A stretch of 64,000 bases of DNA from Streptomyces achromogenes (GCF_030816715.1 NZ_JAUSYH010000001.1:2542001-2606000); one strand, 5' to 3'. Shown: positions 1 to 8,851, numbered from the stretch's first letter. Program-made: numbers and translations. Notes: generated from the letters alone by a model not told the origin.

Positions 1-722
1 TCAGCCCCGCCTCGGGCCTCGATCCGGCGTACGGGGCCGGCGACGAGCTGCTGGCCGCGCAGCGGGCCTATTTCCGGCGCTGGGGGGTGGTGCCCGCCGA
101 GCTCTTCGAGGGCGCGCCCCGGGCCGTCCTCACTCCCGCGACCGCCCTCTTCGTCCACGGCAGCTGGGTGCACCTGCTGGGCAACATGCTCTTCCTCTAC
201 GTCTTCGGGGCGATGACCGAGGAGCGGATGGGCCGCGTCGAGTTCACCCTCTTCACCGTCGGCTGCGGCTACCTGGCCCTGCTGGGCTACGCCGCCGCCA
301 ACGCCGGGTCCTCGCAGTCCCTGGTCGGGGCCTCCGGGGCGATCTCCGCGGTGCTCGGCGCGTTTCTGTACCTGTTCCCGCGGGCGCGGGTCACCAGTCT
401 TCTCCCCTTCCTGTTCTTCCTGCCGCTGCGTTTCCCGGCGTGGATCGTGCTGCCCTTCTGGGTGGCCCTGCAGTGGGCGGCGGCCGGACGGGCGTCCCAG
501 GGCCCGGGGGTGGCGTACCTGGCGCACCTGATGGGCTTCGGGCTCGGGCTCGTCTACGCGTGGGCCCGTTTCGGGAGCAGGTCCCGTTTCGGGAGCGGGA
601 AGGGTCCGCCGGGACGCCCGGGACGCTCGGGACGCCCGGGAAGGGCGGCGGCGGGCGACGGGCGGGCGACTAGAGTGAAGGCCGCCCCAGCTCCGGCCTC
701 CGAGGGAGAGAACCAGCCGTGA
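1..722 (+). CDS. Rhomboid family intramembrane serine protease (5' truncated)
   Basis: The reading frame is open from base 3, so the true start lies left of the window. The visible part carries the rhomboid signatures in order: an HLLGNM segment (HxxxN type) in the second membrane helix near base 170, the catalytic Ser in GASGAIS near base 330, and the partner His in AYLAHLMGF near base 525. Several hydrophobic helices alternate with short loops, and the tail is basic and Pro/Gly-rich. These proteases cut membrane proteins within the bilayer; the substrate here is unknown. The stop overlaps the next start by 4 bp (GTGA), so the two genes are probably translationally coupled. The active-site pair is intact, so an active enzyme is likely. 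Confidence 0.9.
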   Translation, partial: SPASGLDPAYGAGDELLAAQRAYFRRWGVVPAELFEGAPRAVLTPATALFVHGSWVHLLGNMLFLYVFGAMTEERMGRVEFTLFTVGCGYLALLGYAAANAGSSQSLVGASGAISAVLGAFLYLFPRARVTSLLPFLFFLPLRFPAWIVLPFWVALQWAAAGRASQGPGVAYLAHLMGFGLGLVYAWARFGSRSRFGSGKGPPGRPGRSGRPGRAAAGDGRATRVKAAPAPASEGENQP

Positions 723-1000
723 TCACCGCGATCGTCCTCATCAAGACCAGCGTGGACCGGATCCCCGAGATCGCCGAGCGGATCGCCTCGCTGGAGTCCG
801 TGAGCGAGGTCTTCTCCGTGACGGGCACCTACGACCTCATCGCGATGGTCCGCGTGAAGCAGCACGAGGACCTCGCCGAGGTCATCCCGGGCAGCATCAG
901 CAAGATCCCCGGGGTCGAGGGGACGGACACGCACGTCGCGTTCCGCACGTACTCGCAGCACGACCTCGAGGCGGCGTTCGCGATCGGCCTGGACTCGTAG
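719..1000 (+). CDS. Stand-alone Lrp/AsnC ligand-binding (RAM) domain protein
   Basis: This 93-residue protein starts at GTG 719 inside the rhomboid stop. It consists only of the alpha/beta RAM domain of Lrp/AsnC regulators, with the typical beginning ITAIVLIKT and a TGTYDLIAMV strand. The N-terminal helix-turn-helix is absent, so it cannot bind DNA in the usual Lrp way. Such small proteins assemble into ring oligomers and bind amino acids, and may act as sensors or partners for full-length Lrp proteins. The ligand cannot be read from the sequence. It is followed by a strong bidirectional hairpin at 1073-1100. Confidence 0.88.
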   Translation: MITAIVLIKTSVDRIPEIAERIASLESVSEVFSVTGTYDLIAMVRVKQHEDLAEVIPGSISKIPGVEGTDTHVAFRTYSQHDLEAAFAIGLDS

Positions 1001-1042
1001 GGTTCGCTCCGCGGTTCGCTCCGCGGGTGGGGCGGATCGGGT

Positions 1043-1065
1043 GCGCAGTTCCCCGCGCCCCTGAG
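1043..1065. repeat. Interspersed 23-bp repeat, copy 1
   Basis: The core GCAGTTCCCCGCGCCCC and its flanks form a 23-bp segment identical to 38861-38883. It lies just after a gene end and immediately before a hairpin. This motif is familiar to me as a common intergenic element in Streptomyces genomes. Confidence 0.75.
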
Positions 1066-1072
1066 GGGGTCG

Positions 1073-1100
1073 CCATCACCCCTCACGGGAGGGGTGATGG
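1073..1100. terminator. Bidirectional terminator hairpin
   Basis: Perfect 12-bp arms (CCATCACCCCTC and its complement) flank a 4-nt loop between two convergent genes. It is suited to ending both transcripts. Confidence 0.8.
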
Positions 1101-1116
1101 CTTCCGGTGGGGTCAG

Positions 1117-2481
1117 TCAGTCCACTGCCGGGACGCAGCGGCCGTCCTCCGTGCGGTACCGCCACTTCGCTCCCTCGGTCACCAGCTCACGGACCGCGGT
1201 CACGAAGCGATCGACGTGCTCGTCGGGGGTGCCCGCGCCGAAGCTCACCCGGATGGCGTTGAGGGACTTCTCGCCCGGGGCCGCCTCGGGGGCGCCGCAC
1301 TCGCCCTGCGTCTCGGGAGCGCCGCCCAGGAGGGTGCGGACCAGGGGGTGGGCGCAGAAGAGGCCGTCGCGGACGCCGATGCCGTACTCGGCGGACAGGG
1401 CCGCGGCGAAGTGGGAGCTGTTCCAGCCCTCGACGACGAAGGAGATCACGCCGACGCGCGGGGCGTCGTCGCCGAAGAGGGACAGGACGCGGACCTCCGG
1501 GACCGCCGCGAGGCCCGTGCGCACCTTCTCGATCAGGTGCCGCTCGCGTGCGACCAGGGCGTCGAAGCCGGCCTCGGTGAGGGCCCTGCAGGCGGACGCG
1601 ATGGAGTAGGCGCCGATCACGTTCGGGGAGCCGGCCTCGTGGCGGGCCGCGCTCTCGTGCCACTCCACGTCCACTCCCCCGTCCTCGCGGCGGGCGACCT
1701 TGCGGCTCGCGCCGCCGCCGGCGAGGTACGGGTCCGCCGCGACCAGCCAGTCCGCGCGGCCGGCCAGCACTCCGGAGCCGAAGGGTGCATACAGCTTGTG
1801 GCCGGAGAAGGCGATCCAGTCGACGTCGAGGTCCTGGACCGACACGGGGTGGTGGGGGGCCAGCTGGGCGGCGTCCAGGACGATCCGGGCACCGTGGGCG
1901 TGCGCCGCCGCCGCCAGCTCGCGCACCGGCCACAGCTCGCCGGTGACGTTCGAGGCGCCGGTGACGCAGACCAGCGCCGGGCCGTGCGGGTCGCGGGCGG
2001 CGAGGGCCCGCTCCAGGGTCTCCACGGCCCGGCCCGGGGTGCGCGGGGCGTCGAGGTAGGTGACCCGGGCGTCCTGCCAGGGCAGCAGGGACGCGTGGTG
2101 CTCGGTCTCGAAGACGAAGACCTGGCAGTCGGCGGGCAGGGCGCGGGCCAGCAGGTTGAGGGAGTCCGTCGTCGAGCGGGTGAAGACCAGCTGGTCGTCC
2201 GGGCGGCAGTCGAGGAACTCGGCGACGGTTGCGCGGGCGTTCTCGAAAAGGTCCGTGGAGAGCTGGGAGAGGTAGCCGGCGCCGCGGTGCACGCTGCCGT
2301 AGTACGGGGCGTAGGCGGCGACGTCGTCCCAGACGCGCTGGAGGGCGGGGGCGCTGGCGGCGTAGTCGAGGGCCGCGTAGGCGACCTCGCCGCCGGTGAC
2401 GAGCGGGACGGTGACATCACGGCCCAGAACGTCCAACGGGGCACAGACAGGGCGGGTGACGGCAGCGGTGGAGACGGACAT
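1117..2481 (-). CDS. Class V (NifS/SufS-like) PLP aminotransferase under SAM-IV riboswitch
   Basis: This is a 454-residue fold-type I PLP enzyme of the class V aminotransferase/cysteine desulfurase superfamily. Visible features are TEHHAS (His128-129, stacking on the cofactor), VLDAAQ (Asp203) and SGHKLYAPFGSG with the Schiff-base Lys229. No clear desulfurase Cys loop is seen, so a C-S lyase or transaminase role is as likely as desulfuration. The start was chosen at 2481, where GGGAG sits 6 nt upstream; an upstream ATG at 2529 lacks support. The 5' leader holds a SAM-IV aptamer (2661-2779) and a six-codon ORF (2584-2604), which places the gene in methionine/SAM or sulfur metabolism. The substrate is unknown. 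Confidence 0.87.
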   Translation of the reverse strand: MSVSTAAVTRPVCAPLDVLGRDVTVPLVTGGEVAYAALDYAASAPALQRVWDDVAAYAPYYGSVHRGAGYLSQLSTDLFENARATVAEFLDCRPDDQLVFTRSTTDSLNLLARALPADCQVFVFETEHHASLLPWQDARVTYLDAPRTPGRAVETLERALAARDPHGPALVCVTGASNVTGELWPVRELAAAAHAHGARIVLDAAQLAPHHPVSVQDLDVDWIAFSGHKLYAPFGSGVLAGRADWLVAADPYLAGGGASRKVARREDGGVDVEWHESAARHEAGSPNVIGAYSIASACRALTEAGFDALVARERHLIEKVRTGLAAVPEVRVLSLFGDDAPRVGVISFVVEGWNSSHFAAALSAEYGIGVRDGLFCAHPLVRTLLGGAPETQGECGAPEAAPGEKSLNAIRVSFGAGTPDEHVDRFVTAVRELVTEGAKWRYRTEDGRCVPAVD

Positions 2482-2583
2482 GGCGAACTCCCGTGAGAGG
2501 AAAGGGGGAACCGCCGCGCGAGCGGACATGGCTCGAGCACGGAGGAAGGCGAAAAGGGGTGTGCGGAGGCGGGGCTCGACGCC

Positions 2584-2604
2584 CTAGCGCATTCGCTTGC
2601 TCAC
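2584..2604 (-). CDS. Six-residue leader peptide ORF (MSKRMR)
   Basis: GTG AGC AAG CGA ATG CGC TAG is preceded by a GGGAG Shine-Dalgarno sequence with 6-nt spacing (2611-2615). It lies between the SAM-IV aptamer and the aminotransferase start, 102 nt upstream of that start. It is too short for similarity evidence. The ribosome site and position suggest a translated leader or attenuator element; whether it is conserved is unknown. Confidence 0.5.
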   Translation of the reverse strand: MSKRMR

Positions 2605-2660
2605 AGGAGACTCCCTCGGACGACCCAGGACCCCTGGCGTTCTCACTCGAAAGAGTGCGA

Positions 2661-2779
2661 GGGATCCGCGCTTGCCGTGGACCTCGTTGCCCACGGCCTG
2701 GTCTTCACCCGGGGCACCCCGCCACGGACGGAGGGTTGCCGGACAGTCGGCCGGGGCCTCATGACTGTCACTCATGACC
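2661..2779 (-). ncRNA. SAM-IV riboswitch aptamer
   Basis: Read on the minus strand, the RNA begins GGUCAUGAGUGACAG, contains CCGGCAACCCUCC and GGGGUGCCCCGGGUGAAGACC, then a hairpin (2675-2682 with 2689-2696) and ends GGCAAGCGCGG. P1 forms between 2776-2779 and 2700-2703. This is the layout I know for actinobacterial SAM-IV riboswitches, which lower expression of sulfur genes when SAM is abundant. A small CACTC-GAAA-GAGTG hairpin (2644-2657) follows and may belong to the expression platform. Confidence 0.93.
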
Positions 2780-2854
2780 TGGTACAGGAACCTACGCGAG
2801 CCGATCACGGTCCCGCAACCCGTGTCCGGATGGCGGGACCGCGTCTCACGGACG

Positions 2855-3919
2855 TCAGGCGTTGCTGGCGGCCACCCAGCGCTCCAGCGCCCGCTTGGCC
2901 GCCCCGGAGTCGAGCGACTGGGCCGCCCGTGCCATGCCGGCCCGGATCTCCTCGGCCAGCGTCCCGCCGCCCGGCTCGAGCGCCACGAGCGCCGCCGCCG
3001 AGTTCAGTACCACCGCGTCCCGCACCGGGCCGCGCTCGCCCTCCAGCAGACGGCGGGCCACCTCCGCGTTGTACGAGGGGTCCCCGCCGCGCAGCGCCTC
3101 CACCGGAACCAGGTCGAGGCCGACGTCGCGCGGGTCGAAGGTCTCCTCGGTGACCTTGCCGTCGCGCACCACCCACACGTGGGAGGTGGCCGTCGTGGTC
3201 AGCTCGTCGAGGCCGTCGTCGCCCCGGAAGACCAGGGACGAGTTGCCTCGTTCGGCGAAGACGCCCGCGACGACCGGCGCCATGAGCGGGTCGGCGACAC
3301 CGACGGCCTGCGCCCGCACCCTGGCGGGGTTGGTCAGCGGGCCGAGGATGTTGAACACCGTGCGGATGCCCAACTGGCCGCGCGCCGCGCCGACATGACG
3401 CAGCGCCGGATGGAACTTGATCGCGAAGCAGAAGGTGATCCCGGCCTCCTGGGCCACCTCGGCCACCCGGCGCGGGGTCAGCTCCAGGTTGACGCCGAGC
3501 TTCTCCAGGACGTCCGAGGCGCCGGACGCGGAGGACGCGGCCCGGTTGCCGTGCTTGACGACCGTGGCTCCCGCACCGGCCACGACGATCGCCGACATCG
3601 TGGAGATGTTGACCGTCTTCGCGCCGTCGCCGCCGGTGCCGACGATGTCGACGGTCGGCCCCGGCACCTCGATCAGGTTGGCGTGCTCGTACATCGCCCG
3701 GACCAGCCCGTTGATCTCCTCGACGGTCTCGCCCTTGGCCCGCAGCGCCACCACGAACCCGGCGATCTGCGCGTCGGTCGCCTCGCCGCGCATGATCCGG
3801 TCCAGCGCCCAGAACGTGGCGTCCGCGCCCTGGTCGCGGCCGTAGAGCAGGCCGTTCAGCACGTCGGGCCAGGAACGGCCCGCCGCGATGTCGCCTCCAG
3901 CGGGGGTCACAGCGCTCAT
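2855..3919 (-). CDS. trpD: Anthranilate phosphoribosyltransferase TrpD
   Basis: TrpD transfers phosphoribose from PRPP to anthranilate in the second step of tryptophan synthesis. The 354-residue protein has the family's PRPP-binding glycine loop [14 protein letters not shown] and the KHGNRAASS anthranilate-site motif. The start [10 protein letters not shown] at 3919 has AGGAG 7 nt upstream; an ATG further up at 4000 is unsupported and would cross into the qcrB terminator region. The gene stands alone here, without other trp genes, directly downstream of the respiratory genes. That is the same neighbour as in mycobacteria (recalled, not searched). Confidence 0.95.
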   Translation of the reverse strand: MSAVTPAGGDIAAGRSWPDVLNGLLYGRDQGADATFWALDRIMRGEATDAQIAGFVVALRAKGETVEEINGLVRAMYEHANLIEVPGPTVDIVGTGGDGAKTVNISTMSAIVVAGAGATVVKHGNRAASSASGASDVLEKLGVNLELTPRRVAEVAQEAGITFCFAIKFHPALRHVGAARGQLGIRTVFNILGPLTNPARVRAQAVGVADPLMAPVVAGVFAERGNSSLVFRGDDGLDELTTTATSHVWVVRDGKVTEETFDPRDVGLDLVPVEALRGGDPSYNAEVARRLLEGERGPVRDAVVLNSAAALVALEPGGGTLAEEIRAGMARAAQSLDSGAAKRALERWVAASNA

Positions 3920-4003
3920 CAGCCGCTCCTGGGTGTCGTACGGATCTTCCGTGGGTGCCGTGGAAGACGTGTGTGCCCACCCTATCCAGCCGACGGGCAC
4001 GGC

Positions 4004-4038
4004 AAAGGGCCCCGTCCGACAACCGGACGGGGCCCTTT
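4004..4038 (-). terminator. Terminator of ctaE-qcrCAB operon
   Basis: Perfect 15-bp arms (AAAGGGCCCCGTCCG and its complement) enclose a 5-nt loop, 28 bp past the qcrB stop. The descending arm ends in TTT on the minus strand. Confidence 0.85.
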
Positions 4039-4065
4039 CACCGCGGCGTGGCGACGCCTCAGCGA

Positions 4066-5712
4066 TCAGTGGTGGCCGTGGCCGCTCGTGATCTCCTTGT
4101 ACTCCTCGACGGTGGGCTTCGGGATCTGCTGGTCCTCGCCGAAGTACGCTCCGCTGATCTTGGCGCGGAGCTTCTCCTTGCCCGTCACCTTGCGCTCGAC
4201 GCCGTTGTCGTCGACCGTGGCGCCGATCGCGGCCGGCTCGTACTGCTCGTGCGCCGTGAGCGTGTGCAGCTGCTCCTGGCTGAGCGGCTCGTGGATCTCG
4301 ATGAACTCACCGTGCGGCAGGCGCTTGATGGTGCCGGTCTCCCGGCCGTGCAGCACCTTGTCCTTGTCGCGGCGCTGCAGACCGAGGCAGATCCGCTTGG
4401 TGAGGATGTACGCGATGACCGGTCCGACGAAGAAGAAGATCCGGACGAACCAGGTGATCGCGTTGATCGACAGGTGGAAGTGGGTGGCCCACAGGTCGTT
4501 GCCACCGCCGACCAGCGTGATCATGTACATCGTGACCCAGGCGACGCCGAGCGCCGTACGGGTCGGCGCGTTGCGCGGGCGGTCCAGGATGTGGTGCTCG
4601 CGCTTGTCGCCGGTGATCCAGGACTCGATGAACGGGTAGAGCGCCAGCGCCGCGAGGACCACGCCGAACAGGACCAGCGGGATGAACACGCCCAGGACGA
4701 GCGTGTGACCCCAGAGGTTGATCTCCCAGCCCGGCATGAAGCGGATCAGGCCCTCGGCGAAGCCCATGTACCAGTCGGGCTGGGCGCCGGTCGACACCTG
4801 GTCCGGACGGTAGGGGCCCATCGCCCAGATCGGGTTGATCTGCGCGATCGCCGCGATGACCGCGATGACGCCGAAGACCAGGAAGAAGAAGCCTCCGGCC
4901 TTGGCCATGTACACCGGCAGCAGCGGCATGCCGACGACGTTCTTGTTGCTCTTTCCGGGGCCCGCGAACTGCGTGTGCTTGTGGTAGAAGACCAGGATCA
5001 GGTGGCCCACCACCAGACCCAGCATGATGCCGGGCAGCAGCAGGATGTGGATGGAGTAGAACCGCGCCACGAAGTCGTGGCCGGGGAACTCGCCGCCGAA
5101 GAGGAAGAACGAGATGTACGTGCCGACCACCGGCATCGACAGGATCGCGCCCTGGGTGAAGCGCACACCGGTGCCGGAGAGCAGGTCGTCCGGGAGCGAG
5201 TAACCGGTGAACCCGGTGAACATGCCGAGGACGAACAGAAGGAAGCCGAACAGCCAGTTGACCTCACGCGGCTTGCGGAACGCACCCGTGAAGAACACGC
5301 GCATCATGTGCACGAACATGCCGGCGAGGAAGATCAGCGCCGCCCAGTGGTGGATCTGCCGGATGAGCAGACCGCCGCGCACGTCGAAGGAGATGTGCAG
5401 GGTCGAGCTGAACGCCTCGGACATCAGCTGTCCCTGGAGCGGGACGTAGCTGCCGTGGTACTCCACCTCGTTCATCGACGGGTGGAAGAACAGCGTCAGG
5501 TACACACCCGTGAGGATGATGATGATGAAGCTGTAGAGGCAGACCTCACCCAACATGAACGACCAGTGGTCGGGGAAGATCTTGCGCATGTTGGCCTTGG
5601 CGAGGGAGTAGATCCCCAGCCGGCCGTCGGCCCAGTCCGCGATCCGCTCGCCGGCCGGAGCCTTCCCGCGTGCACGGGACTCGTTGCTCTCGTGGTTCTC
5701 TGTGGTGCTCAT
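4066..5712 (-). CDS. qcrB: Cytochrome bc1 complex cytochrome b subunit QcrB
   Basis: QcrB is the quinol-oxidising diheme b subunit of the bc1 complex. The 548-residue protein starts [10 protein letters not shown]; its ATG overlaps the qcrA stop (ATGA). Membrane helices include [16 protein letters not shown] and [24 protein letters not shown], and the heme-ligand histidines lie in helices such as [31 protein letters not shown] in place of PEWY is the Qo-site motif form seen in actinobacteria. A long hydrophilic C-terminal extension ending in HGHH is typical of actinobacterial QcrB. It is the last gene of ctaE-qcrC-qcrA-qcrB. Confidence 0.97.
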   Translation of the reverse strand: MSTTENHESNESRARGKAPAGERIADWADGRLGIYSLAKANMRKIFPDHWSFMLGEVCLYSFIIIILTGVYLTLFFHPSMNEVEYHGSYVPLQGQLMSEAFSSTLHISFDVRGGLLIRQIHHWAALIFLAGMFVHMMRVFFTGAFRKPREVNWLFGFLLFVLGMFTGFTGYSLPDDLLSGTGVRFTQGAILSMPVVGTYISFFLFGGEFPGHDFVARFYSIHILLLPGIMLGLVVGHLILVFYHKHTQFAGPGKSNKNVVGMPLLPVYMAKAGGFFFLVFGVIAVIAAIAQINPIWAMGPYRPDQVSTGAQPDWYMGFAEGLIRFMPGWEINLWGHTLVLGVFIPLVLFGVVLAALALYPFIESWITGDKREHHILDRPRNAPTRTALGVAWVTMYMITLVGGGNDLWATHFHLSINAITWFVRIFFFVGPVIAYILTKRICLGLQRRDKDKVLHGRETGTIKRLPHGEFIEIHEPLSQEQLHTLTAHEQYEPAAIGATVDDNGVERKVTGKEKLRAKISGAYFGEDQQIPKPTVEEYKEITSGHGHH

Positions 5713-6767
5713 CCGCGCTCCCAGAAAGCAGGACCGACGGGCTCCTCGAAGTCGCCGTGCGCCTCGAGGTAGCCCTCGTCGTTCACACCGATGCGCAGCT
5801 GCGGCAGGGCGTGACCGGCGGGACCGAAGATCACTCGGGCGCCGTCGGAGAGGTCGAAGGTGGACTGGTGGCAGGGGCACAGCACGTGGTGCGTCTGCTG
5901 CTCGTACAGGGAGATCGGGCAACCGACGTGGGTGCAGATCTTCGAGTACGCCACGATGCCGTCGTGCGACCACTCGAGCTCGCGCTTGTCCTTGATGTTC
6001 TCCGGCTGGAGCCGGACGATCATCAGGGCCGCCTTGGCGATCTCGTTCTGGAAGTCCTCGTCGTGCTCCTCCAGGCCCTCGGGCTTGGCGAAGGTGAGAG
6101 AACCGACGGCCACGTCCGAAGGACGCAGCGGCTCGTTCGTGTTCATGTTGACGAGCAGCTTGCCCTTGGCCCACAGCGTGTGCCGCAGCTTGTCCTCGGG
6201 CAGCGGGCCGAGGTCGCGCAGCAGCACGACGCCGGAGAGCGGCACCAGGGCGACCGCGCCGAACAGCGTGTTGCGGATCAGCTTGCGGCGGCCGAACGCG
6301 GACTCCTTGGCGCCCTGCCGGAAGTCCGCGTGGACCTTGGCGCGGACCTCGGGGCTCGCGGCGATCGGGTGGCGCTCGTCGGCGACCTCCACGTCCGACA
6401 TCAGGGTGCGGGCCCAGTGGACCGCGCCGGCGCCGATGGTGAACAGCGCCGTGCCCAGCGTCAGCCCCAGCGCGAAGTTCAGCGCGCTGAGGTGGCCGAT
6501 CGGGAACACGAAGATCGACTTGTCGGCGGGGATCGCCACGTACGAGGCGATGAAGCCGACCGTGGCGAGCATCGACAGCGTGAACAGGAAGGCGACCGCG
6601 CGCTCGGACCGCTTGGCGGCCCGCTCGTCGATGTCCTGGACGCGGTGCTCATGGGGCGGCAGACCGGGGTCGGCGAACGGGTTCTGCTCGTCCGCGACGT
6701 CCACCGCGCCGTGCGCGTGGCCCTGCTCTACGGGCAGGTTCTCTTCTGGAATGTCTTGGCTACTCAT
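5709..6767 (-). CDS. qcrA: Rieske iron-sulfur subunit QcrA
   Basis: This 352-residue Rieske protein of the bc1 complex has a hydrophilic N-terminus and about three membrane helices (roughly residues 55-75, 90-110, 195-215), the actinobacterial layout rather than a single anchor. The C-terminal Rieske fold carries the 2Fe-2S ligands in CTHVGCP and CPCHQST. It overlaps qcrC upstream and qcrB downstream by 4 bp each (ATGA), so the three subunits are translationally coupled. It takes electrons from quinol and passes them to the diheme QcrC. Confidence 0.97.
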   Translation of the reverse strand: MSSQDIPEENLPVEQGHAHGAVDVADEQNPFADPGLPPHEHRVQDIDERAAKRSERAVAFLFTLSMLATVGFIASYVAIPADKSIFVFPIGHLSALNFALGLTLGTALFTIGAGAVHWARTLMSDVEVADERHPIAASPEVRAKVHADFRQGAKESAFGRRKLIRNTLFGAVALVPLSGVVLLRDLGPLPEDKLRHTLWAKGKLLVNMNTNEPLRPSDVAVGSLTFAKPEGLEEHDEDFQNEIAKAALMIVRLQPENIKDKRELEWSHDGIVAYSKICTHVGCPISLYEQQTHHVLCPCHQSTFDLSDGARVIFGPAGHALPQLRIGVNDEGYLEAHGDFEEPVGPAFWERG

Positions 6768-7576
6768 GACTTCTTGGCCTTTGCGGTCCGAGCGGCGACC
6801 CAGACGGCGACCGCGATCAGGGCGCCGAGTCCGAAGATCCAGGCGAACAGACCCTCACTGACCGGCCCGAGGCCGCCCAGCTCCAGACCACCGGGGTTGT
6901 CGGTGTCGCTGCTGTTGACCGCGTGCAGGTACGCGATGATGTCCTTCTTGTTCTGCTCCGACAGGGTGGTGTCGGGGAAGGAGGGCATGTTCTGCGGGCC
7001 GGTCTGCATGGCCTCGTAGACGTGCTTCGGGTCCACGTCCTCCAGGGTCGGAGCGAACTTGCCCTTCGTCAGGGCGCCGCCCTTTCCGGTGAAGTTGTGG
7101 CACTGCGCGCAGTTGGTGCGGAACAGGTCGCCGCCCTTGGCGATGTCCGCGCCCTCCGGGCCGTACTCGGCCTCGGTCGGGACGGTCGGGCCGGCGCCCA
7201 GCGAGGCGATGTACGCGGCGAGCTGGTCGATCTCCGCCTGCGAGTAGATGTTCTTCTTCTTCACCACCTGCGGGCCCTCAGAGGTCGCCGCCGGCATGCG
7301 GCCGGTGCCGACCTGGAAGTCGACGGCCGCGGCGCCCACGCCGACCAGGCTCGGACCGTCGGAGCTGCCCTGACCGCCGGTGCCGTGGCAGCTGGCGCAG
7401 CCGACGGCATAGAGCTTCTTGCCCTCGTCGATGGCGAGGGACTGGGCGGTGTCGTCTGCCTGCGCCTTGCTCGCGGGCGCGAGCGCGGAGAACAGCCACC
7501 CTGTGCACGCCAGCGATAGGACTAGGACGACGAGCGCCGCCAGCGGATGGCGTCGTCGTGCGGAGAGCTTTTTCAC
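6764..7576 (-). CDS. qcrC: Diheme cytochrome c subunit QcrC
   Basis: This 270-residue membrane-anchored cytochrome c has two heme-binding motifs, CASCHG (near residue 57) and CAQCHN (near residue 155). Each lies in its own cytochrome c fold. There is an N-terminal signal/anchor helix and a C-terminal helix (LFAWIFGLGALIAVAVWVAA). In actinobacteria the second heme domain replaces a soluble cytochrome c and hands electrons straight to the aa3 oxidase in a supercomplex, which fits its place between ctaE and qcrAB. The ATGA overlap with qcrA supports coupling. Dense Ala codons and strong GC bias match its neighbours. Confidence 0.96.
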   Translation of the reverse strand: MKKLSARRRHPLAALVVLVLSLACTGWLFSALAPASKAQADDTAQSLAIDEGKKLYAVGCASCHGTGGQGSSDGPSLVGVGAAAVDFQVGTGRMPAATSEGPQVVKKKNIYSQAEIDQLAAYIASLGAGPTVPTEAEYGPEGADIAKGGDLFRTNCAQCHNFTGKGGALTKGKFAPTLEDVDPKHVYEAMQTGPQNMPSFPDTTLSEQNKKDIIAYLHAVNSSDTDNPGGLELGGLGPVSEGLFAWIFGLGALIAVAVWVAARTAKAKKS

Positions 7577-7638
7577 GGATTACCCCGGTGTCAGGATCTT
7601 CTGCGTCGATGCTTGTGGAGGTGCGGGAGCGGGCCCGG

Positions 7639-8259
7639 CTACTTGATCAGGTAGATCGTGGCGAAGAGGCCGATCCAGACGACATCGACGAAGTGCCAGT
7701 AGTAGGACACGACGATGGCCGCGGTCGCCTGCTCGTGGGTGAACCTCTTGGCCGCGTAGGTGCGCCCGAGGACGAACAGGAAGGCGATGAGGCCGCCCGT
7801 CACGTGCATGCCGTGGAAGCCGGTGGTCAGGTAGAACACCGAGCCGTACGGGTCGGAGGAGAGCGAGAGCCCGTCCTTCTTCACCAACTCCGTGTACTCG
7901 TAGATCTGACCGCCGATGAAGATCGCACCCATGATGAAGGTGACGATGAACCACATTCTGAGCTTCTTCACGTCACCGCGCTCGGCGGCGAAGACGCCGA
8001 GCTGGCAGGTGAGGGAGGAGAGCACCAGGATGGTGGTGTTGGTGGCCGAGAACGGGAGGTTCAGGGCCTCGGCCATCTCCTTCCAGTGATCGGGACCCGT
8101 CACCGATCGCAGGGTGAAGTACATCGCGAAGAGGGCCGCGAAGAACATCAGCTCGGAGCTCAGCCAGATGATGGTTCCGACGCTGGTGAGGTTCGGCCGA
8201 TTGACCGACGGGTGCGCGTGCCCGGTTTCTACTGTCGTTGCTGTCGCCACGACCGACAT
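7639..8259 (-). CDS. ctaE: Cytochrome c oxidase subunit III CtaE
   Basis: This 206-residue subunit III of the aa3-type oxidase has five hydrophobic helices, beginning with [22 protein letters not shown]. The E of SSELMFF and the [10 protein letters not shown] loop are family marks. It leads the ctaE-qcrC-qcrA-qcrB transcription unit, separated from qcrC by 62 bp. The chosen ATG lies inside a perfect 19-nt palindrome (8251-8269), so the start codon could be masked in an RNA hairpin or an operator could overlap it. Upstream Shine-Dalgarno support (AAGGG) is modest. Confidence 0.95.
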   Translation of the reverse strand: MSVVATATTVETGHAHPSVNRPNLTSVGTIIWLSSELMFFAALFAMYFTLRSVTGPDHWKEMAEALNLPFSATNTTILVLSSLTCQLGVFAAERGDVKKLRMWFIVTFIMGAIFIGGQIYEYTELVKKDGLSLSSDPYGSVFYLTTGFHGMHVTGGLIAFLFVLGRTYAAKRFTHEQATAAIVVSYYWHFVDVVWIGLFATIYLIK

Positions 8260-8269
8260 TATGTCGGTC
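8251..8269. promoter_or_regulatory. Perfect palindrome over the ctaE start codon
   Basis: GACCGACAT-T-ATGTCGGTC has 9-bp arms around one base. On the minus strand the ctaE ATG occupies part of the right arm. It could be a protein operator or a start-blocking mRNA hairpin. Confidence 0.5.
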
Positions 8270-8437
8270 CCTTATCCCGCCCTCACTCCGGGGGGTGCCG
8301 TTCGACGTGATCGCCCCGTGTGTACTGCCCGGATGGCCCATCGAAGTGGTGTTCCAGGCGGTGTGGACGAGGTGGGTGAGGGAGTAGCATCCGCGGCATC
8401 GGTTCTGTCCGTACGACGCTGATGTCACGGAGGAAGC

Positions 8438-8842
8438 ATGCAGGCGACCGCCACGGTGCTGGTCTACAGCGACGACGCCAACACGCGGGAGCAGGTGCGG
8501 CTCGCGACCGGGCGCAGGCCCGCGCCGGACGCCCCTGTGGTGGAGTTCGTGGAGTGCGCGACGGCGCCTGCGGTGCTGCGGGAGCTCGACAAGGGCGGGA
8601 TCGACGTCGTCGTCCTCGACGGGGAGACCGCCCCCATGGGCGGCATGGGTCTGTGCCGCCAGCTCAAGGACGAGATCTTCCGGTGTCCGCCGGTGCTGCT
8701 GCTCATCGGGCGGCCCCAGGACGCGTGGCTCGCGACCTGGAGCCGGGCGGACGCGGCTGTGACGCTGCCTGTGGAGCCCGTGGAGTTCGCGGGGTCGCTG
8801 GCGGCCCTGTTGCGGACGAAGGGGCTTCAGCAGAGCGCGTAG
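8438..8842 (+). CDS. Degenerate response-regulator receiver-like protein
   Basis: This 134-residue protein has the alternating hydrophobic strands and helices of a receiver domain. The acidic pair Asp12-Asp13 and a candidate phospho-acceptor Asp61 (VVVLDGE) are present. The conserved Lys of the receiver switch is replaced (TLPVEP where LPKP is expected), and there is no output domain. It may therefore be a pseudo-receiver that works by protein contact. The start has a clear GGAGGAAG ribosome site. It is transcribed away from ctaE and faces the L,D-transpeptidase gene. No cognate kinase is adjacent. Confidence 0.75.
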   Translation: MQATATVLVYSDDANTREQVRLATGRRPAPDAPVVEFVECATAPAVLRELDKGGIDVVVLDGETAPMGGMGLCRQLKDEIFRCPPVLLLIGRPQDAWLATWSRADAAVTLPVEPVEFAGSLAALLRTKGLQQSA

Positions 8843-8851
8843 CGACGCGGG

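Noticed and set aside
2584..2808. 74-residue minus-strand ORF over the riboswitch
   Set aside because: It covers the SAM-IV aptamer. Only its last six codons have a ribosome site, and they are reported as a leader ORF instead.
2774..4639. 621-residue plus-strand frame across trpD and qcrB
   Set aside because: It is antisense to trpD and qcrB and runs through a perfect terminator hairpin.
4066..6174. QcrB extended to 702 residues
   Set aside because: The extra N-terminal part is an Arg-rich out-of-frame reading of qcrA. The real start is the ATG overlapping the qcrA stop.
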